The position numbers were made by a program, and so were the translations under genes. The notes under the pieces are model-generated. The model searched no databases, had not been told where the DNA came from, and saw only the letters and a list, made by a program, of their open reading frames with translations. From Gossypium raimondii (taxonomy: Eukaryota > Streptophyta > Magnoliopsida > Malvales > Malvaceae), in contig NC_068565.1 of assembly GCF_025698545.1 (NCBI RefSeq), positions 1,178,001 through 1,242,000 of the forward strand: a DNA stretch of 64,000 nt. Reading direction: 5' to 3'. The stretch's first letter is position 1. Every line of letters begins with the position of its first letter. Of the stretch, positions 22,949 through 34,922 are shown piece by piece.

Positions 22949-24539
22949 ATTCAGATTAAACTTTTAACATAAAGATATCTTCTACAAATTCGAATAGACT
23001 TTCCACTTAAAATTATATTTAAAACAAAAAAATGAGAGTCAAACACTTTGATTTTGTCCTTATTAACAAAAGGTTGTTTGATAAGTTAAGTCAAATCAGA
23101 TATGCACTAACATAGTATAGTATAAAATTTTATATTACAAAATTTATACATCCTTAAGATATTTTTAGGAACCTAGACCTAGTAATGTTAGATAGAACTA
23201 TTATTTAATATTTAATTGGGTAAATTCCTAATTAGGTACTGAACTTTTCGTGTCTTTTTATTGTACTGTTAAGTCTGGAACGGCTAGATGATGTAGCCGT
23301 TATAAACTATATAAATTGTCACTCAATTATAATTTTTTTTCAATTTAACCACCAAAGTTTTCGAAATTAAATTTTGTACTCACCGTGCCTTTTTTGATTG
23401 GCCTAATAACATTTTCTCCATTCGATATTTGTACCCATAAATTTAACTCTGAATATTCTTACGGCGCTAAAATTAGGATTAAATTAATATGATTCTATTT
23501 AAATTTTTTTAATATTATGTAAAATTAAATAAAATGGAAGATTATGATGTTGGTAATGTTGCCATCTAAGACAAACACTTTCTCAACCTATTTGTGGGGT
23601 TGACTTTCTTTTCAATATTATAATATGAGTTCCAACTTTTATATTTATTTGACCAATTCAAACACCTAAGTGGAGTTGAGTTTAAGCTATCACAAACTTA
23701 TTGATTAAGCTTACTTACTTAATTAAAAATGAGTTTAAGATCATGTTGGGTATAATAGTAAGACCCAACAATGGCCGATAATTTTAATCAGATTAATGAA
23801 TTTTTTTTATAAATTTACGGGAATCTAATTAAAATTATTAAAAAAAATCTAAAGAATATTTAAATTTTTCAAAAAGATGGGGAAGACCTCCCTTCACCAC
23901 TATTACAGTCCGCCCCCTGAATACTGAAGACGATATTATTAAAGGGATAACTGCGAATTCTGAAAATTATATTATAAATATTTTCAAGATTGGGAGCCAC
24001 ACTTAGCCAAGATTAAATAAGATGGTGAAAAAGTACGTAATTTTTAAATAATAGATAAATAAATTTATATATTATAAATAATAAATTGGTATAGAGTGTC
24101 CTTCACATCAATGCTCCGCGTGCTCACCACTAATTATGTTGACAAATATTTGAAATTACAACTTTATTTTTATTTTTAAAAATTATTCGTGTTGAATTTA
24201 TAATAAAAATTAAAATAAATATATTTATATTTTCGATAAATTATAAGAGAAAATACAAAATCCTAATAGCAATCCGAATCACACTTAAAACGATAAATAC
24301 TGATGATTAAATATATATGATGTAACAAAGAATATATATGATTAAAAGCTTACTTATTCAGAGAGAACTCTTAGAAACCTATAAATCAAAATGAGAATTC
24401 ATCTGGGTCAAATTTCATAGAAAGTCCTCATCTTTTGTATTTTTCAGATTAAATCCTATGTTATAATTTTATTTTTTCTTTCTTTTTCCAAAATGTACAT
24501 TTCAGCCCCAAGCTTTTTTTTTTCAATTAGTTCCATTAA
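22949..24539. other. Gene-free AT-rich stretch
   Basis: There are fragments of 'gggtaaattcctaattaggta' and 'atttaaccaccaaag' repeats but nothing with firm boundaries. No coding signal was found. Confidence 0.4.
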
Positions 24540-24846
24540 ATAATTTAACGCAACTTACTTTAAAGCCTCTATACTTTTATTTTTAAGAATTTAGTTCATT
24601 TATTTTTCAAATTTTAAAATTTAAATCCAACTGTTAACACTATTAATTTTTTTAGTTATATAGCTACTAGGAAAGTTTTTTTTAAATGTCACCCCAACAA
24701 ATTTAATAAAAAAGTTAATAGTGTTAACAGTTGGACTTAAATTTTGAAATATGAAAATAGAGAGACTAAATTCCTAAAAATAAAAGTACAATGACTAAAT
24801 TTCAAAATTTTGAAGAAAACAGGGATTTATGGTATATTTTAACCTT
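24540..24846. mobile_element. Inverted-repeat family C, copy 2
   Basis: The arms TCCAACTGTTAACACTATTA and TAATAGTGTTAACAGTTGGA are perfect complements. The right end GGTATATTTTAACC matches copy 1. The left boundary is approximate. Confidence 0.6.
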
Positions 24847-24883
24847 TTTCAAAATCTGTGGTATATGCATATTAGCATTTTTT

Positions 24884-25059
24884 TGAACAATCTCATTATA
24901 AATTCTGATGGTATTTGCTCTTTTTGATACAATGCCTAGAGCTACCTATAGTCCCTCTCCAGCCCATAAATAGGAGGATGATGTGCTTCAACGCACTCGA
25001 ATTCACGTCCTCCTGCATTGACAATCATGCCCATGCCAATCGAGCTAAAACTCAATCGA
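24884..25059 (-). mobile_element. SINE, family 1 (minus strand), well preserved
   Basis: On the minus strand the order is TTGAGTTTTAGCTCGATTGG (A-box region), GGAGGACGTGAATTCGAGTG (B box), CGCACATCATCC-like sequence, TATTTATGGGCTGGAG, then GTATCAAAAAGAGCAAATAC and a tail ending GAGATTGTTC. Confidence 0.7.
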
Positions 25060-25149
25060 TGCATATTGACAATTTTGTACAGTAGGACAATTTTTTTTAC
25101 ACACTTAAAAAGGACAAAAATGGGGAAATTGTATATATTTGCCTAACTG

Positions 25150-25169
25150 CACACACACACACACACACA
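25150..25169. repeat. (CA)10 microsatellite
   Basis: Ten uninterrupted AC/CA units. Confidence 0.95.
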
Positions 25170-25909
25170 AATGCCAATATGTACCTGCCACATGAAATTA
25201 CTTGATGGACCCAAAAAATTAATCTCAAGACCACATTTTGAGAAATAAAAGATTAAGAACATCAGACTAAATCTATGAGAAATCTTATAGTTCAAGGACC
25301 TCTTATAGAATTTGCCCATTCAACTAATCAAAGTGCTTGCATGCCATTAGGGTCCATCAAAGATTGACCTAGTCTAAGCTTATCTCATATGTTTATGATG
25401 GTGATACAAAGAGTCAAATTCATGAATATATATATATATATATATATTTAAAATCATTGAACTAAGCTATCATTTAATTCTTTGTGACCACATGCTCCAC
25501 TACTTTTTTCATCGAATCTCTTTACTTTTTAGTCGAATTACTTGTTTCGTCTTCGAGCCTCTAGGTTTCACAAATTTTAATGATTTTTGAATGCACATTT
25601 AACGGCATCAAGTGTATCATCAACAAAAGCCAAGTCAGAAAATCATTTGGGTAAAAAAGAATCATAGATTTTAGGGACCATTATAAAATTTCAAAATGAT
25701 TAAAAGGCATATGTACTATTCGGGGCATATCTATGCCCTTAACTGGAAACAGTCTACTCTTAGGCATTAAAAACATAGGGTCAATTTAATCAAAAGTTAG
25801 AAAGATTATAGATCAATCTTACATTTGACCATTTGGGGAGGGCCTAAAGAGCAATTTGACCATTTGGCCAAGGCGCAAAGTCCTTCCTACCACCTTTTGG
25901 CTACACCCT

Positions 25910-25911
<2 letters not shown>

Positions 25912-25960
<49 letters not shown>
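25912..25960. repeat. (TA)n microsatellite abutting a SINE tail
   Basis: About 24 uninterrupted TA units end exactly where the 3' end of the SINE at 25961-26133 begins. Confidence 0.95.
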
Positions 25961-25963
<3 letters not shown>

Positions 25964-26133
25964 AATCTCGTTAAAGGTTTAGAGCATATCTACTATTTTG
26001 GACACAATATCTAGAGCTGCCTATAGCTCCAACCCAACACATAAATTGAATGATAATACGCTTTAGTGCACTTGAACCCACGTCCTCTTACATTGACAAC
26101 AACATTCATACTAATCGAGTTAAGACTCAACCC
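25961..26133 (-). mobile_element. SINE, family 1 (minus strand)
   Basis: On the minus strand: TTGAGTCTTAACTCGATTAG, GAGGACGTGGGTTCAAGTGC, then TATTATCATTCAATTTATG and the GAGATTGTT tail. The B box GGGTTCAAGTGC is close to consensus. Confidence 0.7.
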
Positions 26134-26387
26134 ATTTGTCTACCATAATAGTTTCCTTCATACAACATGGAGTAGACTATAGATCGATCTTATGTTGCTT
26201 ATTTTGTAAATACTTTGTTATAAGACCAGTTTCATATTTTACTTCAACTGAAAAATTACTATAAACCAATTAGTTTTTTTTTTTTTAAAGACCTCACTAG
26301 TTATGAAATACAAAGGTTGCCGGTAGTAATTTCATATATAATGGTTCAATTTGGTCGGCATGCATGGCACTTTAATTAAATTATAGG

Positions 26388-26465
26388 ATATAATACGTTT
26401 AAGCGTGCTTGAACTCATAGTCTTCAAATTATTGAACAACAATAATATTAATCAAGCTAATAATC
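26388..26465 (-). mobile_element. Truncated SINE, family 1 (minus strand)
   Basis: Only the 5' half is recognisable: TTAGCTTGATTAATATTATT, then TATGAGTTCAAGCACGCT (B-box region). The family's 3' half is missing. Confidence 0.4.
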
Positions 26466-26514
26466 TGTTGGTCGGCACAAAAGCCCCCTTAAACCCATTT
26501 TTTGGATAATATAA

Positions 26515-26740
26515 TATTTAGTTCTTGAATTTGACAATTTTTCTTAATTTAGTCTTTAAATTTTTTTTTTGTTCATATTAGTCTTTCAATTTGGGAACTT
26601 TTTTCAATTTTGATCCATGTGATGATATAACATTATGAGATTAAATGGCACAATCTCATACTGCCATATAATCACATGGACCAAATTGAAAAAAGATGTC
26701 GAATTCAGAAGCTAAATGTTGCTTTATCTTTCCTTTTGTG
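26515..26740. mobile_element. Inverted-repeat MITE-like element
   Basis: The left arm ATTTAGTTCTTGAATTTGAC and the right arm GTCGAATTCAGAAGCTAAAT are imperfect complements. The inner segments GATCCATGTGATGATAT and ATATAATCACATGGACC also pair, around a short centre. Confidence 0.55.
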
Positions 26741-28149
26741 CTTCCCAAATCTCAAAACAAAATGGAAAATTAATCAATGAAAAGAGGCATTGCTTTTATC
26801 AAATCAAATAAGAAGGAATGGTGTGAATGAAAAGATGTAAGAAAAAAGCCATATAATTTTGGGACACATTTGTGCATGATGTTTTCAATTTGGTGTCCAA
26901 ACAGCACTTGGAATTGTCTTGACATTTAATTGTAATCTTATATTCCCTGCATGCTGTGTTGCTGTCCACAAATATCTGTGTCGAAAGAGCAAAGACAAAG
27001 TTGTGGGGAGTCAATTGAAAATATATATATATATACTTATTTTGGAGATAGATACAGCAAAAAAAACTCATAAAAAAAGTTTAACCTCAATGGATTCACC
27101 ACGTGTCGAGGACTTTGTTTGGAATCTTTAGGGACGGTTTGACAAATTGTTGCTTGTTTTTGTATTTTTATGTTTTCTATTTTGAAATTTTCTTATTTTG
27201 CCTTTAATTTGTTGAATTGGATGACATGTTTGTTAGATAATTTTGTTGCAGAAATGTTTTAAAATATATATGGGTGGTTAAATCGATTAGATTATTAATT
27301 TTTAGTTTAATTTATTTGATTATTGATCTGATAATAGTTAATTAGTTAATTAAAAATAATAAAATTAAGAATTTTAAGAAATTTATAAACATGTTCAATT
27401 ACCGGTTTTTTACTCAATTTTTTTTAACTATTTCGAGTAGTTTGCTTATAAGTTGATTCGATTCTTTTGCCTGGATAGGTATATCGACCGATTCCCATTC
27501 TAACCAGTTCAACTGATTGATTTGGTGCAGCTCTAATAATACTGCAAACAAGTTGTCAATAAAAAAAAGAAAAGTTGTTTAAAAAGTGTTGGAAATATTG
27601 TCCTAAAAGGTTTGATTTCATTAATCCATATTCAAATATGACTTAATTAGATTCAGTCGACAGCTTGACCCTATTCAATTCGAATATAAATTGACTCAAA
27701 TTCGAAATGACTTGAATAAAAAATGATTTAAAATTGAAATGAAACTAATAAATAATTCGAAATGACGCAAACTTGAAGTGTTTGGAACCCAAAATTATTC
27801 AAACGCATAATAACCTGATTTTAAAAACTTGAACCTTAAATACTGAACGAGTTGAATCTAAAACTAACCCGAACTAAACTTACCAAAAAAAATATTAGAA
27901 TTGACTTTGATCTAAATTTATCTAAATATTAAAATTATGTGTGAGTTTTTTTTCCAAATTTGTTTCGATTATAGTTTAGTTAATAGTTGAATTAGTTCTT
28001 CAGTTCAATGTTTAATATTGGTTTTGATTAGAATTGTTGATATAATTGTAATTTAACAAAGAGGGAGAGAGAGTAAAAGTAGGTTCAACCTGGCTCAATC
28101 TCAGGTTTAGTCGGGATTTGATGTGACCACCAAATACCAAAAAATAAAA
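26741..28149. other. Gene-free AT-rich stretch
   Basis: It includes diverged repeat sequence with 'actcaaattcgaaatgac' words (27620-27900). No open frame with recognisable protein features was found. Confidence 0.4.
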
Positions 28150-28655
28150 GGGTAAATTACACCTAAAATCACTAAATTATTTGTAAGTTTACGCTTTAAT
28201 CACTTAACTTTAAAAAGTTACAAAATGGTCACTGAACTATTTGAAAGTCTTTATTAAATCACTAGACTGTTAAAATCACTGTTGTATGACCTTTGTTCGC
28301 CTACACCAATCAAAAGTTGCCCTTCTCTTTCTCTTCTACAATTTAGTTTTTTTTATGAAACAACTTCAAAACTTCACGAATTTGCAAACTTTCTTCTTTG
28401 ATCTTTATAATTGTCCGTCAGGTCGACTAATATCTAAGATATGTTCTTCTGCTCAACGATGAGTACTGATCTATCATACCAATCATCGAATCGTCATTTT
28501 GAGCTCGCTAGTCGAACTTAAAAAAAAAACTTACTATCCAATCGACTTAAATAAAAACTTTCGAATAGTTTAGTGACCATTTTATAACTTTTCGAAGTTG
28601 AATGATCAAAACGTAAACTTACTAATAAATCAGCGACTTTAAGAGTAATTTACCC
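28150..28655. mobile_element. MITE of the GGGTAAATTAC family (B), full copy (506 bp)
   Basis: The ends are GGGTAAATTACACCTAAA and the complement of AAGAGTAATTTACCC. The inverted arms exceed 120 bases and contain GTAAGTTTACG, AAAAGTTAC and AAATGGTCACTGAAC. The core is about 250 bases, noncoding. No clear target duplication is seen. Confidence 0.7.
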
Positions 28656-30859
28656 TTTATTTATTCATAATACATATAAAATAAAAAAAAATTGCGAGAT
28701 TAAGGGATAATCATGAATGATTTGGGCATAATGAATGTGATTAAAGGAAAGCTTGCGATAGGCAAATGAGTATGTCCTTTGTGGAATAAGCTTGGCCTCA
28801 AAGTAATAAATAATGATAATACTAATAAAAAATAGAACAAGATATTTTTGTGTAGAAAAAAAAATAAAAGAAGAATGATGACGTGGAAACCCGTGATTGG
28901 TTGGACCACCGACACTATCCGATTTGCACCGACTTTCAAAGACACCGTTATATTGATGACAAAACGGGACGACCCTCACGATTATCAATATACTATTTAT
29001 GATTTAGATAGATCAAATTATATTTTAAAAAATTGATTAAAAATATGATAATTTAATTGGAATAAAAAAATGGAATAATAAAAATAAAAATTTATATTAA
29101 TATTATTTAATCATTGGATAATTGTAGTCACGATCTTTATACTCTAATAAATAGCCATTAGTTTTCTATAAAACATGAAAATTAATATTCAGTGTATTAT
29201 TTCATTTTTATTTTCTGTAAAAAATTAAATTCTCATAAAATGAAAATCAATCTAATACCAAGCATACATTATCCTGTTTTAATTTCTTAATAATCTTATT
29301 TGATTAAAGTTATATATTTTAAAATTAAAAATAATTTAATTAACACATATAATTAACTCGTATATCATAGATAAAAAATCGATATTTATTATAATAAATT
29401 GTGTGCGTGCATGAAATAAAAAATTGAAAATATCTAAAACTTTTGTAATAGAAATGGAAGACGAAATTTGCCCCCAAAAACAATTTGGTCGGTTTTGATT
29501 GGTCAAAGCATGTTGACTAAATGCCGCCGTACCCTAAATAATTAAATTCATGGTAGGACCAACCTAATGGATTAACCCTAAATCATAACTATAAAAATTT
29601 TAAAATTAATTATTAAAAATTAAACAAAAATTAAAAATTAAACAAAATAAAATCATATGGATCACCATGCATGTCTTTGAACCTTGTAACTTTAGGACAA
29701 ACTCATGCTCCATAAGATCTAGAATCATCCAAAATCTTAATTTTGTTTTCTTTTCAAATATCAATTTTATAGGGTAAATTACAAGTTTAGTCACTTATAA
29801 TTGTTTAAAATTATATTTACGTTGCTAAAGTTTTAAGAATTATTATATGATCATTAACGTTATCAATTTGTTATATTATAAGCTGTTAATAGTGTGATGG
29901 CAATATGGTGCGACACATTAATGTCATCACTTCAGACAAAATTTTATGTCAAAATTGTACAATTAGTCCTGATATATATTTTTTTCTTTCGAACAAATTT
30001 ATTCTTTTTACTTCCCTTTTTTTCTCTTTTCCTTCTCTTCTTTCTCCCCATTTCCTTTTTCTCTCTTCTCCCTTTCACAACACTAACCACCGCCGACATC
30101 GATGTCATATCCAACAGTCTTTGGTGAACCGTTCATATGTATCTTTATTCTTCTTTGTTCATCAATAAGTTGAACCGGTATCGATGATGTTACAATTTTT
30201 TGAAAGTTGTGAATTTGAATGAATTTAGTCATGTAATATTCTGGAGTATGTTAATTAAAGATTTAGAGGATTAATTATAGATTCTAATGGCTAATATAGT
30301 TGGTAGGTTGCTAAGAATTTGATGTTTGACAATAATTATTATTTTACCCAAAGTAATTCCATGAATGATTTACCTTATTCCAAAGAAAAGGCTTAATTTT
30401 TTAAAAAAAATCTTGTGCTAAATCAACGTTCGTAAAAGTTCGTATGAAATATTGTAAGTTGTAATTAGACCTATTTAAGGATCGGGTTATTCATTCGAGT
30501 CTAGAAATTTGTCTAGAATTTAAAAGTGTTTGAGCAAAAATATTAAACTCGAAAAATAAATTTAGGCAAAAAAATTAGCCAAGTTTAAAATAAAAACAAG
30601 ATCAAGTTTAGACAAATATAAAATGTGTTAATACCATACTTAAACTTAGCTTGACTTATGAATACCTTTATTTGTAACTGATGTTTTTAAAATCGGATTA
30701 GTATTTAAATTGATTAGACCACCCGTTCTTGATTCGATAATCATAGATGTCAAACAGTAAAACAATTTTTACGGATTAAGGAAGGCACCTTTGGATGCTG
30801 ATGGGATTTTAATTATCACATGTTGGAATTGGCTTTGACTTTGGACACCCAGGCCCAGC
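28656..30859. other. Gene-free stretch
   Basis: AT-rich. A GGGTAAATTAC-like arm begins near 29771. At 30465-30500 there is TTAGACCTATTTAAGGATCG, which resembles a decayed left end of the hAT-like element family. No gene is seen. Confidence 0.4.
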
Positions 30860-31005
30860 ATTTATAACGGAAAGGCAATAATACGTGAGTCAATAAGCCG
30901 CGCGCATGCGACGGCGTGACGCGCCATTAGTCGTATCGAAACCCACCGTCCACTACCTACTTTTAAACCATAACCTGCCACGACAGTGTACGGTAACGCC
31001 CACTT
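30860..31005. promoter_or_regulatory. CpG-rich island about 1 kb upstream of the ERF gene
   Basis: In otherwise AT-rich DNA this patch carries AATACGTGAGTC (ACGTG core), CCGCGCGCATGCGACGGCGTGACGCGCC-type sequence at 30898-30925 with three CGCG cores matching the CAMTA-type consensus VCGCGB, and TTTGACTTTGG (W-box-like TTGAC) just before it at 30834-30844. A regulatory role is inferred from composition and position only. Confidence 0.35.
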
Positions 31006-32271
31006 TGCGTAACTATATTTGGTATCCTCGTTATTCTCACGCACGCACCATATTCTTTCGGAAATTATTATAATTAAATATTATATAAGAACTAGATGTT
31101 TAAAAAAAAAAAACATAATATTCGGATTTAATAAAACTTGTTTATCAATTTTATACAAACTCAGCTTAATAATTAATTTTGAGGTTCATAATATACCAAG
31201 AGCAATAACGTGGCTTATTAATAAAATAAAAGCTTGATAAATTTTACAAATTATTCAAGCGGAATATTATTAAGCTCGAACTCGACTCGATAATCATTTT
31301 TAATCAAACTCGAGTCATTTGTGAGGATAAATGTTTCATTTACCTCATAATCACATTTGACAAGAATATTAAATAGGAGTAAACTCTCTTCACAATTTTC
31401 TTTTCAACTTGATATTTTGCTCAAACAATATCGAATTTCTTATCAAGAATAAAAGAATTAGATTGGAAGCATCAACAAAACTTTTAACTTATTAGCTAAT
31501 GCGGAAGTATTGAGTCTTTAAGTACTCAAAATTGAATCTTATAATACGTGTATGTATGTTATACATAGTTTTTACCTTTTTTTAATTACTCGTATATTCT
31601 CCTTTATGCAATTTTAATTTTACATTATAATTGATCGGACATATTAATTTAATATTTATAATAGTTAGAATAAAAATTAGAGTGGAAGCAACGAAACTAG
31701 AAAAGACCGATCCAACCCCGTGTGGGTCCAAACAAAAGTTAAACCACCAAACAGAAGAAAAGTTTCCCACTTCTCTCTCTTATTATAAGGTTAAGGTCCC
31801 TCTATCTGCCCTGCATTTTTCCCACATTTCTCTAAAAAAACAGAGCTCCCTCCCCTGTTTTTTCTTTTCACAAATTTTCTTCTAATTTCATAGCTTTCCC
31901 TCAACACTCCACTCCAAAAACCTCTAGATTTGCTTCATCAAACAAAAACAAAAAACCAGCACCTTCAACACCCGTTTTGGATTTTCTCGTTGCATAATCG
32001 AAGTAAAGAAAGCTCGCTCTCTCTGTTTTTGGTATGGGGTCAAAGATCATAATTCGAATCTGATTCTATTCAATAAATTCCATATTATTAGCTGTTGAAT
32101 TAAGTTTCCAGATTCTAACTTTGGGTCTTTCTCTTTTTTTGAAACTTGACCTTATTTGAATCTGGGTTGTTTGATTTTGAGCTTTTGGGGTTTATTGAAA
32201 GTTTTTGTGTTTTTCGACAGAGAGAGCGAGCGAGCGATTTTCAGTGGCTGTTTAAAGTATTTATTTTATCA
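31006..32271 (+). promoter_or_regulatory. Promoter and 5' leader of the ERF gene
   Basis: A TATTATAAGG box at 31781-31790 is followed by a CT-rich leader. A donor-like TTTTTG|GTATGGGG (about 32031) and acceptor-like TTTTTCGACAG (about 32220) could bound a leader intron. If spliced, it removes the only upstream ATG (32034), which otherwise opens a 9-codon upstream frame. Confidence 0.4.
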
Positions 32272-33534
32272 ATGGCTGCTGCTGAAAACAGTGGTGAATT
32301 CAACAAGGGTGTTGGTGATGTGCAAGATTGGGAGGTTGAGAAAGGGAACGAGCTTGATTTTGGGTTCGAGAAGCGACAATGGAAGCCAGTTTTTGGTGAA
32401 GCTTCCATGTCGCAAAGGCCTAATAAGAAGATTACTCAACGTCAAGAACCTGTTCGATCAATTGCTTCAATGGCGGACCAGTCGTCTTCGTTACCTTCTA
32501 GTTCGCCTTCATTAACTCTTTCTTTACCTTCTTCTTCTTCTTCTTCGAATGCTTCTTTGCCTTCTTCAAGAATGGTTTTCCCTTTCGCTTTCGACGGGAC
32601 TCAGAATCCTGTTTACTTTCCTCATCCGATGTTCCAGCCGTTGCCGCAAAGTCAGCAACAAATGATTTCATTTAGTCCCCAACAGCAGCAGCAGCAGCAA
32701 CATGGTTTTGTTTACCGGCCGTTTTTCGCTGGAGAATCATCGCCGGTACCGCCTCCACAACTTCCGCAGCCGTCACAACAGCAACTTCTTCAATATTGGA
32801 GTGATACATTGAGCCCGAGAAGGAGGATGATGATGATGAGCCGATTGGGACAAGACGGTAGACAATTATATAGGCCACCATTGCAGCCTATAAATACAAC
32901 CAAGCTTTACCGAGGTGTAAGGCAAAGGCATTGGGGCAAATGGGTAGCCGAGATTCGTCTCCCTCGAAACCGAACTCGTCTCTGGCTCGGCACATTCGAC
33001 ACAGCCGAAGATGCCGCGTTAGCCTATGACCGCGAGGCGTTCAAGTTGAGAGGAGAGAATGCAAGGCTCAACTTCCCTGAACTTTTCCTCAACAAAGATA
33101 AAGATACATCCCCAGGCCCAAGCTCAACAGTTCCGCCACAAGACGAGCCAAAAGAGCCTAATTCGCAGTCAACCGCAATGGAAGCAATGCCACCACCATC
33201 TCAAGGAGATAATAACCCCGATAGCGATTCGGGGTTAGGGTCTAGCGAGGCAACAGCCAGCGACGAGGTGCAGATGGCAGCTGAAGGGTCTGGTTCGGGT
33301 TCTCAAGAACTAGTGTGGGGAGACATGTCCGAGGCTTGGTTCAATGTAATACAAGAAGGTTGGGGTCCAGGGAGTCCAGTTTGGGATGATTTAGACACCT
33401 CAAACAACTTACTTTTACCTTCAAATCTCCCTTTCCCTAATCAAAATCATCACCAATTCGGTGACACTTCTTCTCCATCTTCCTCCTCTTCTTGTCCCAT
33501 GAAATCCTTCTTTTGGAAAGATCACGATTCTTAA
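32272..33534 (+). CDS. ERF053: AP2/ERF transcription factor, DREB subfamily A-6 (ERF053/ERF054 type)
   Basis: Intronless, 420 residues. The start chosen is ATGGCTGCTGCT at 32272; the frame stays open upstream to 32146 but has no ATG. Residues 213-270 are a single AP2 DNA-binding domain ([17 protein letters not shown], then [17 protein letters not shown] and [12 protein letters not shown]). The WVAEIR valine is the DREB-type residue, and Leu replaces the Glu common in CBF/DREB1. Before it lie Ser- and Gln-rich low-complexity stretches, a [17 protein letters not shown] block and [20 protein letters not shown], which are characteristic of ERF053/ERF054. The C-terminus is acidic with [10 protein letters not shown]. 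It is a nuclear transcription factor; Arabidopsis ERF053 is linked to drought and salt responses. ERF054 cannot be excluded; the neighbouring EPF1 gene favours ERF053. Confidence 0.9.
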   Translation: MAAAENSGEFNKGVGDVQDWEVEKGNELDFGFEKRQWKPVFGEASMSQRPNKKITQRQEPVRSIASMADQSSSLPSSSPSLTLSLPSSSSSSNASLPSSRMVFPFAFDGTQNPVYFPHPMFQPLPQSQQQMISFSPQQQQQQQHGFVYRPFFAGESSPVPPPQLPQPSQQQLLQYWSDTLSPRRRMMMMSRLGQDGRQLYRPPLQPINTTKLYRGVRQRHWGKWVAEIRLPRNRTRLWLGTFDTAEDAALAYDREAFKLRGENARLNFPELFLNKDKDTSPGPSSTVPPQDEPKEPNSQSTAMEAMPPPSQGDNNPDSDSGLGSSEATASDEVQMAAEGSGSGSQELVWGDMSEAWFNVIQEGWGPGSPVWDDLDTSNNLLLPSNLPFPNQNHHQFGDTSSPSSSSSCPMKSFFWKDHDS

Positions 33535-34747
33535 AACCATCCACTTTGAACTGCTTCGGTCTGAAAATCTCCCGATGTCGAATTTTCATGCCATCTTTAT
33601 TGTCATTTCCAATCACTGGCTGCAGATTTTTTTGATGAAATCAGCCACTGATTTTAGCAGATTCTTCGCCAAAAACCAACCACTTGCCCCACCTTATTTC
33701 TTTCCAATGATTCAATACACACACATATGTGTGTGTGATTCTCCATTTTCTTCTCCATTTTCATGAAACCTGCAAAAGAAAAGTTCGACATATTTTCCAA
33801 ACTTTCTTTTAGCAGTGATTTGCTATTATGCATTCATGGTTTGGTTATTACAGCATGTTTTTAGTGTCAGTTAGTATCAAATAAACAACCATATTTAGTT
33901 CTTTTTTTGTTTTGGTCTGTTGATGTAATGTTGGTTATGTAGTTTATTGAATCCAATTAGGGCATTAGGGGACAGTTTGGTGATCTCCTTTTCTCAATTG
34001 GTCCAAATATCCATTGTGAGCTTTATTTTAATGCTCAAAAACATGGAGTTTCCTTAAAATTCATCTTTGTCTTTTTTTATCTTTCTTGTAATAGTAACGA
34101 CATTTTGCACCATTTACCTTTCTTAGTAGTTTTTTTTTTATGTATAATAAAATAATAACAATAATAGTAACACGGAGTTCAAGAATTATATAATAAAAAT
34201 GATCAAGAATCGGACAAAATTTATTCATGACAATTGTGCGTAATGAGACTCGAATTTAGATATTCAAAGACTCAGAGTTTCGGTTTTTGCCAAAATTTTA
34301 AAACTTCATTGATTGAATTACTCTTTGAAAGTTTCATTAAATACAAATACATGTACAAGCATATGTCCGACCAGTTACAATGTAGAATCAATTAGAACAA
34401 AACACAACGTATGAAAACTAGCAAGACCCAAACAAATCTACCCGTGACAAACATGCTAAGTAGGAGTAGAGACCTACACGTACACAATTGTGCATGATGA
34501 GACTCAAACGAGTATTTAAGACCTAGACTTCATTATTGTTTTTTTAAAACCTACCAACTTTACTGATAAAAATAAAATATTAAAAGATATTTTACGTTAA
34601 TATTAATATTTTATTTATAGGTAAGTGCTTCACCAAGGAATCTGTTATTGAGCTATGAAATGTCAAATATTTTAAAAATCCAGTGTTTTGTAAAATAATT
34701 AAAAAAAGACTTTCCAGTTTCATAAATTTAACTAATAATATTTTTGA
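33535..34747. other. 3' UTR of the ERF gene and repeat remnants
   Basis: The likely 3' UTR runs to about 34000. Two related segments with ACAATTGTGC(G/A)T and GATGAGACTC words (34230-34270 and 34480-34520) recur near 35370 and belong to an unclassified repeat. No gene is seen. Confidence 0.4.
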
Positions 34748-34922
34748 ATAATTTTATTATATGGTCTGATAATAGCGGCTCCTTTTAACACAATATCTAG
34801 AACTATTTATAACACTTTCTCAATTCATAAACAGGAGAATAACATGCTTCAATGCACTCAGTCTCACGTCTTTCTGTGTTAATAATAATACTCATACCAA
34901 TTGAATTAAGACTTAATTGACT
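34748..34922 (-). mobile_element. SINE, family 1 (minus strand)
   Basis: On the minus strand: AAGTCTTAATTCAATTGGTA, then ACGTGAGACTGAGTGCATTG, TGTTATTCTCCTGTTTATG and TAGTTCTAGATATTGTG. Both promoter boxes are mutated. Confidence 0.6.

Noticed and set aside
28848..29036. Plus-strand open frame of 62 codons, somewhat less AT-rich than its surroundings
   Set aside because: Short, no known family, not supported by splice-linked neighbours.
30862..31044. Open frame of 60 codons over the CpG-rich island
   Set aside because: High CpG content lowers stop frequency; no homology or conserved start context was visible.
32146..32271. N-terminal extension of the ERF protein
   Set aside because: No ATG in the extension and a plausible leader intron covers it; the start at 32272 is preferred.
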